Position numbers and translations under genes: made by a program. The notes below the pieces were generated by a model. That model was given only the letters and a program-made list of their open reading frames with translations. It had not been told where the DNA came from and did not search any database. From contig NC_079904.1 of the NCBI RefSeq assembly GCF_024868665.1, positions 1,906,315 through 1,970,314 on the forward strand: a stretch of 64,000 bases of DNA, read 5' to 3'. This DNA comes from Triplophysa rosa (Eukaryota; Chordata; Actinopteri; Cypriniformes; Nemacheilidae). Within the stretch, counting starts at the first letter, position 1, and the number at the start of each line of letters is the position of its first letter. This document shows positions 58,190 to 64,000 of this stretch, in pieces.

Positions 58190-58440
58190 ATGGAGGTGTA
58201 AACTTAATGTAGATTGTAGATTTGGGTCATTTTGAGGAGAAATATTTGACTTAAATTTGAGATCTTCAATAATATTGACTTTTGATTTCAGACTTGACAA
58301 ATCTGAGCTCGGTTTAAGACATTGTTGAGATCTCTTATGAAACTCTGAGACATTTGTCAGATTTCCGTCTCTTTCCTTAGGAGAAATATCTGAGACGCAG
58401 ATGAGACTTAAGCAAAAGTTTGCTCTTCATTTAATCATAA
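58190..58440. repeat. Local repeat family L, copy 5 (longest)
   Basis: This copy carries the whole run: gtagattgtagatttgggtc, gatcttcaataatattgact, caaatctgagctcggtttaa, gacattgttgagatctctta, ggagaaatatctgagacgca and atgagacttaagcaaaag. No terminal inverted repeat or target duplication was found. Confidence 0.75.
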
Positions 58441-58821
58441 ATGAAAATATTAGAGCCTAATGAAAGCTGTGTGAGAAATGAGTCTGACAGCAAAGTGGGT
58501 GTGTGTGAATCTACTGCCCCCATGTGTGTGTTTGCTCTCAACACCCCTTGAGAACAGTCATTACTTCTGTGATAAGTCGAATATTTAGTGACAGTCATTT
58601 CTCAGTCCTGTTCAAATGTGTTTTATTAATCACTAGGATAAAATTTACCCCGGTGTCAAATGTTGCATGAAATCTCATCTGTTTATACAGATATTTTCTG
58701 TCTGTCTGCATTTTCAGTCATGCCGAGGATTATCTGTTTTCAATCATCCACGAAATTCTCACTCAAAGTTGTATCAAATTTTCAAAAGGTGAATCTCTGA
58801 GATGCGCCCACGTTCAGAATG

Positions 58822-58869
58822 AAACAGGCGTGTGCGTGCATGTGCGTGCGTGCGTGCGTGTGCGTGTGC

Positions 58870-58910
<41 letters not shown>
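58822..58910. repeat. Compound microsatellite (tgcg)n(tc)n
   Basis: A run of tgcg and tgtgcg units passes directly into about 40 bases of pure tc. This is a simple-sequence tract in intergenic DNA, likely length-polymorphic. Confidence 0.95.
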
Positions 58911-58912
<2 letters not shown>

Positions 58913-59381
58913 CCCTCAGAGCAGAGGCTGTGATTTATGCATATGGGTCACGCACACCAAAACTAGTTAACTCTGACAGAATTACATAAGCCACCCCTAA
59001 AGTGTTACACAATGCAAAATTAGCCGGCTAACCGTAAAAACAAAAGTCACTTTGGGATGAATGAATTCCATAGGGGTAAAGCTAAATACTATAGATTGTT
59101 GTTAAGGATGGCATGGCTAAAAAAATTCATATGAACAAAAGCCTGCGTCTTTGAACATGTTTTTAAAGAGGATAGAATAGGATTATTAAAGCATTTTTTA
59201 TTTATTTTTTTGTTATATATTTTATTCTGTTATTTATAGGTAGTCATATAATCATAGGGATATATTAAACATAATTTTCATCCTATACTTAAGTCCCTGT
59301 TTTTTTATTATATATTTTTTATTCACTTGAATTTGAATCTTCTGTTTTTGACCCCTTTTGCACAAAATGATCATGTTTTAT

Positions 59382-59494
59382 TTACATTTATGCATTTGGC
59401 AGACGCTTTTATCCAAAGCGACTTACATTGCATTGTATTATACATTTTGTTTCTGACTATGTGTAATATATATATTAATAATTATATTAGGCTA

Positions 59495-59527
<33 letters not shown>

Positions 59528-59535
59528 TACACCAC
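59382..59535. repeat. Dispersed tail motif plus (ta)n microsatellite
   Basis: The motif atgcatttggcagacgcttt (continuing tatccaaagcgacttaca) is a very common teleost repeat piece; a diverged copy is at 25437-25475. It is followed by a (ta)n run at 59498-59519 and a t run. Confidence 0.75.
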
Positions 59536-59689
59536 ATTATTTACCACACACCTCTGTACACATTATTTCCTTATATACCCTATCATTCGAACTAAACTCC
59601 ACTTGACATTTGCGCTAAATTCACATTATTTGTTATTTTTAATAATAATAATAATATGTATTATATAATAAAAACACGCACGCACACAA

Positions 59690-59793
59690 ATAACACATGT
59701 ATATATATTGCAGCAGTAACAGCGCGCTGTCGCTTTAAGAACGTGACGCGTGATTGGATGTTGATACGCACGTGGTTAGTCTTGCTGATCATC
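59690..59793 (+). promoter_or_regulatory. FKBP3 proximal promoter / 5'UTR
   Basis: Just before the ATG are a GC-richer patch (cagcgcgctgtcgc), a CRE-like acgtgacgcg (59741-59750) and an inverted CCAAT box gattgg (59752-59757). There is no TATA box, which is typical of a housekeeping start. The transcription start is not determined, and an ATG at 59758 is in frame with the main start. Confidence 0.55.
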
Positions 59794-61520
59794 ATGGCGG
59801 CGGAACCCGCACGCGACTGGAGCGATGAACAGCTAAAAGGTGAAGAAGTACCGAAGAGAGAGATCATTACATTTCTCAGGGATAACGGAGCGCACTCGGT
59901 AGTGTACACACCACATCTGCGCACTGACACATATGGGTGAAACGACATACAGTCCTTAAAGAGCCCGTTCAATTCTCACTCGCTATTGTACGCATTATAC
60001 ATGCGCACTGACACACAGTGTGAGTGACGTGAGATACAGTGCGCAGTGTTATATATATTCATGCATTCTGGAAAAGGTGGAACTGATAAATGCCGATTTG
60101 TAATCAAATGTTTTGTAAAATACTAATCAAAAGCATCGACGTTGAACGTGCAAACAGATTTACATGAGACGTATGTGTTGTTATACACGATCTATTTCCA
60201 GTTTCTAGCTGAACACAAACTTCTTGGAAATATCAAGAATGTGGCAAAGACGGCCACAAAAGAGAAACTCGTTGAAGCCTACAACCAGCTGTTCTTGAGC
60301 AAGGTAACAACCATGCGTTTAAAGTAAATCCAACAAACGCATTTGACTGAATGAATATCACACCATCATGAAGAGAGACGTGATGGAGTCTGTGCAGTTT
60401 GTAAATGTTTATTTTTGTGTGTCATTTTTTCAGAGGTTTAAAGGCACAGAAATTGATGTGGTCACAGAAGAGGTCAAAGCTGTAAAAATCGATGACACCC
60501 CTAAAGAAGTCAAGATAGAAGCTGTAGATGAGGTACCACCAATACATTATGGGCTGATGTTCTTATTATCGCTCACGTTTAAGGTTAAAGTTTGAGCAAC
60601 TAGCCATAGCTTCTTTGCACATGCCTTTAGATATTTCATGCATTGAATGTGAACATTAAGTTTCAGTGACCTGTAATGATTGCCGGTCTAAAACAGCATT
60701 TCGTTTTTCTTCAGCCTAGCAATGTTGATGTATTGCTGAATTTCATGTTTACTCTCATGTGTTTTTAGGGTCCTCCTAAATACACGAAGTCAATCCTTAA
60801 GAAAGGCGATAAGGCGAATTTCCCCAAGAAAGGAGATACAGTAGGCTGCTGGTACACGGGAACTCTTGAAGACGGAACTGTGTTTGATACCAACATACCT
60901 GCATGTAATTATCTCTAATGCGCCATAATTAAACATTTGCAACCCATTCGCATCATTCAGTTCACACATGCATTTCTAAACACCTGAAGTCCGAATTTCA
61001 ATCGCAGGCATGGATCTCTTTTGTATTTCAGAATCTCAAATCTTTCAGTGTGATTTAGTTTTAGTGATTTGGTTCGTGCGATTCAGTTCATTAGATTTAA
61101 TTCTGCTTTCACAGCTGCAAAGAAAAAGAAGCAGTCAAAGCCTCTGAGCTTCAAAGTCGGGCTGGGAAAAGTCATCAGAGGAGTAAATAAAACATGTCAC
61201 TTATTAATTTCACGTGTCTGTATTTGTTTCAGTAACTCTTGGAATCATGTTTTTCTTGCAGTGGGACGAAGGTGTGATGACGATGAGTAAAGGCGAAACC
61301 GCTCGATTAGACATCGAGCCTGAATGGGCGTATGGGAGAAAGGGAGTGCCGGACTCAAAGTATCCTTTATTATTGATCCTTTGCTTTGTTTATCGGATTT
61401 TTATCTAGTTCTTTAAATCTAAAAATACAGGTATCGAATCAACTGCCTTAACCATTTTAACCCAGAATCCCACCCAATGCAAAGCTGATATTTGAAGTCG
61501 AGCTGGTGTCTATTGATTGA
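59794..61520 (+). CDS. fkbp3: FKBP3 (FKBP25), complete, seven exons
   Basis: Nuclear FK506-binding prolyl cis-trans isomerase. Exons: 59794-59898, 60202-60303, 60434-60532, 60769-60904, 61115-61182, 61262-61359, 61466-61520 (TGA 61518-61520). All borders are GT-AG and phases agree. The product is 220 residues; human is 224. Residues 1-70 form the FKBP25-specific helical bundle ([20 protein letters not shown]) that binds nucleic acid in the family. Residues about 105-220 are the isomerase domain, with pocket residues in CWYTG, VFDTN, LSFKVG, KVIRGWDEG and EWAYG. The insert AKKKKQSK (149-156) is the FKBP25 basic loop and likely nuclear signal. The start was chosen by homology to the family N-terminus (MAA...). 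Confidence 0.97.
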
Positions 61521-61660
61521 GTCCTTCTAAAACACAGAAGCACTTCAGTATCACTCGAATGTTATTTTGTTTCTCTTTTTATGTTGGAATGGCCATGTTT
61601 CATCTCAGTCATGCGACACTGAGTTCTTCAAAAGCTATTTTTGCATGGTTGTAATGTTAC

Positions 61661-61666
61661 AATAAA
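61661..61666 (+). promoter_or_regulatory. FKBP3 poly(A) signal
   Basis: AATAAA lies 141 bases after the stop codon and is followed by gtgtgctgtttttctt, a GT/T-rich downstream element. The 3'UTR is therefore short, about 160 bases. Confidence 0.85.
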
Positions 61667-61689
61667 ATGAAACACTGAACAATACGGTG

Positions 61690-63160
61690 TGCTGTTTTTC
61701 TTATCTATTGTATTTAATGTTAGACACTGCTGTTTTATATAGTAAGTTTTGTGTATATAAAATAGATTTTAATGTCTTCATATGAGGGATGTAAGTTCTG
61801 GTAAGACATTTACAGCAGGTCTTCCTGACCTAGGGTCTTTAACTTCTCTATCGTTTGCTATTCTTACAGTAAAAACATACCCCTTTTAAATGGGCAATTC
61901 CGTGAAACTGTCTACCTACCTTACCATGAAAAAAAAGGGTTTTATCAAAAGTTTTAACTATACTATACTTACTTTAGCACAGATGTCAACCTTTGCTGGT
62001 TCGAAAACCCATTTCAAGCCTCCAAGTTTTTAAAGGGTTTGTTTTATTTTTATTGCATAATTTCCCATAGTGACTCATGTAAGAGCCAATTTCAGATTAC
62101 ATAGCCGTCTGTTGCTTGGCCTTGCTACACATGTTGAATAACCGTTTTATTAACGCAATAAGCCCCACAAAGCAGTGGGCTACAGTGTGTTTTATAACAG
62201 CTAAGGGGTGTTGTTAGGCATGATGAAAAGCTTTATTATATACGTAGTATCATACTGTATGTCTCTGAGCATTAATGCTATATGAAAGTTCATGGTTTGA
62301 CCTGCAGTGAGTTTAAAAAGTTGGCAAACGGTACAATGGTTAAAATAGCGTCGGAGAATATTTTATAGTATAAACTACAAAACTTCAGTTAGATTAGATG
62401 GAAACACTTTATTCACTGTTTGTTTTTACACCATTTACAAAAGTTAACTCATCAAACTATAGTGTAACTGGGAATTTTTGCAAATAAAACCACTGAAAAT
62501 AAATCAAAGGCATGTTATTTATTAGCATCTGCAAAGTTGCCTCCTTTCATTTCATCATTCAGATTCTGGAGGTCTCTGGGAAGCTCTTTGAAGAGTATTG
62601 AAGGAGTTCCCATCTATTCGGGTAATATATTTAGAATCATTTTAACTACACTACATTTGTTTTGGTTTTAGAAAGATAACCTGTAAGTTCTTTGGTTTTC
62701 AAACATTCGTGTTCTTGCAGCAGTTCAGTGATTCTGAGGTCAGACTTTGCCACTGATATCACAAGACTTGAATACTTTCATGCATGAATTTTCTGACGAT
62801 CTCAACCAGGATGTTTTTATAACTCTTAGGGAACATTAAACAAGATTTTAACTGTCCACTAGAACAGCGAGTATGTTTTTGCATGACATATTAGAGGTAT
62901 CCTCCTCTGACCTCTATGCATAAAAGGGTTAAATAGTCATTAATGCTTGAAGCAACACTGGAAAGTTACGTACCCTCAAGGCATCAGTTTGATATTAAAC
63001 AGTCTGCATAAATGGCTTGATAAAGAAAAATTGGCAAACATGTTTAAATTCTTACATCAGTGTTTGTGTAAATTCAAATATTTTGCCTAACAGCATAGAC
63101 CGCTTGATCTGAAAGTAAAATATGAATCAACTTAAAATCAGACAAAGTTTGAGTTCGAGA
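61690..63160. other. Intergenic region between convergent FKBP3 and FAU
   Basis: About 1.5 kb of AT-rich DNA separates the two 3' ends. I found no ORF with a known domain, no inverted-repeat element and no small-RNA box motifs. Confidence 0.6.
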
Positions 63161-63166
63161 AGAACC

Positions 63167-63172
63167 TTTATT
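63167..63172 (-). promoter_or_regulatory. FAU poly(A) signal
   Basis: The plus strand reads tttatt, giving AATAAA on the minus strand about 38 bases after the FAU stop. This fits the very short 3'UTR of ribosomal protein genes. Confidence 0.85.
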
Positions 63173-63209
63173 ATTAATGTAATTTCTCCAAACAAATCAA
63201 AGGAAACAT

Positions 63210-63934
<725 letters not shown>

Positions 63935-64000
63935 CTGAAACGCAAAGAAACCATTTAACCAGTTAAAATGACGCATCCTATCATGGCAACAACATAAAAA

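Noticed and set aside
59327..59668. 113-codon ORF upstream of FKBP3
   Set aside because: It is a translation of AT-rich and (ta)n sequence; low complexity, no protein character beyond hydrophobic runs.
61990..62030. tRNA-like ggttcgaaaaccc motif
   Set aside because: Only a T-loop-like string is present; no acceptor, D or anticodon arms can be paired around it.

Overview
The window is vertebrate nuclear DNA, most likely from a cyprinid-type teleost. It has GT-AG introns of tens of bases to about 7 kb, long gene-poor stretches, and many short palindromic DNA transposons (several with perfect 8-bp target duplications). The three recognisable genes all match vertebrate orthologues. There is no sign of bacterial, phage or CRISPR content. 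No intact transposase or retrotransposon ORF was seen.

Layout. Positions 1-27595 (+) hold the 3' half of an MDGA2 gene. Ten coding exons encode Ig domains 5 and 6, the fibronectin-III-like region, a 21-bp microexon, the MAM domain and a GPI-anchor signal, followed by a 3'UTR that probably ends near 28.03 or 29.25 kb. The exons join in one continuous frame (1553 coding bases, ending in TGA). Positions 29.3-59.7 kb form a gene-poor interval filled with nested MITEs, local repeat families and some balanced-composition blocks that may be conserved non-coding elements. One orphan exon-like ORF lies at 42.2-42.4 kb. Positions 59794-61520 (+) hold a complete seven-exon FKBP3 (FKBP25) gene. Positions 63934-63210 (-) hold the whole coding part of FAU, the FUBI-eS30 ribosomal protein fusion; its 5' non-coding exon lies beyond the right edge. 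FKBP3 and FAU converge tail to tail.

The genes do not form a pathway. MDGA2 is a GPI-anchored synaptic adhesion regulator, FKBP3 a nuclear prolyl isomerase, and FAU a housekeeping ribosomal protein gene. MDGA2 and FKBP3 lie in the same order and orientation as on human 14q21, but the human genes between them (FANCM, MIS18BP1, RPL10L) were not found here.

I found no convincing novel biological system. The points most worth a second look are the orphan exon at 42.2 kb, an inverted repeat pair around the last MDGA2 exons, the symmetric MDGA2 microexon, a repeat family with five copies confined to the intergenic block, a promoter-like motif cluster at 37.1 kb, and an in-frame upstream ATG of FKBP3 that would add a hydrophobic N-terminus. 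Repeat identities were judged by eye; family names are given only where termini and target duplications support them.
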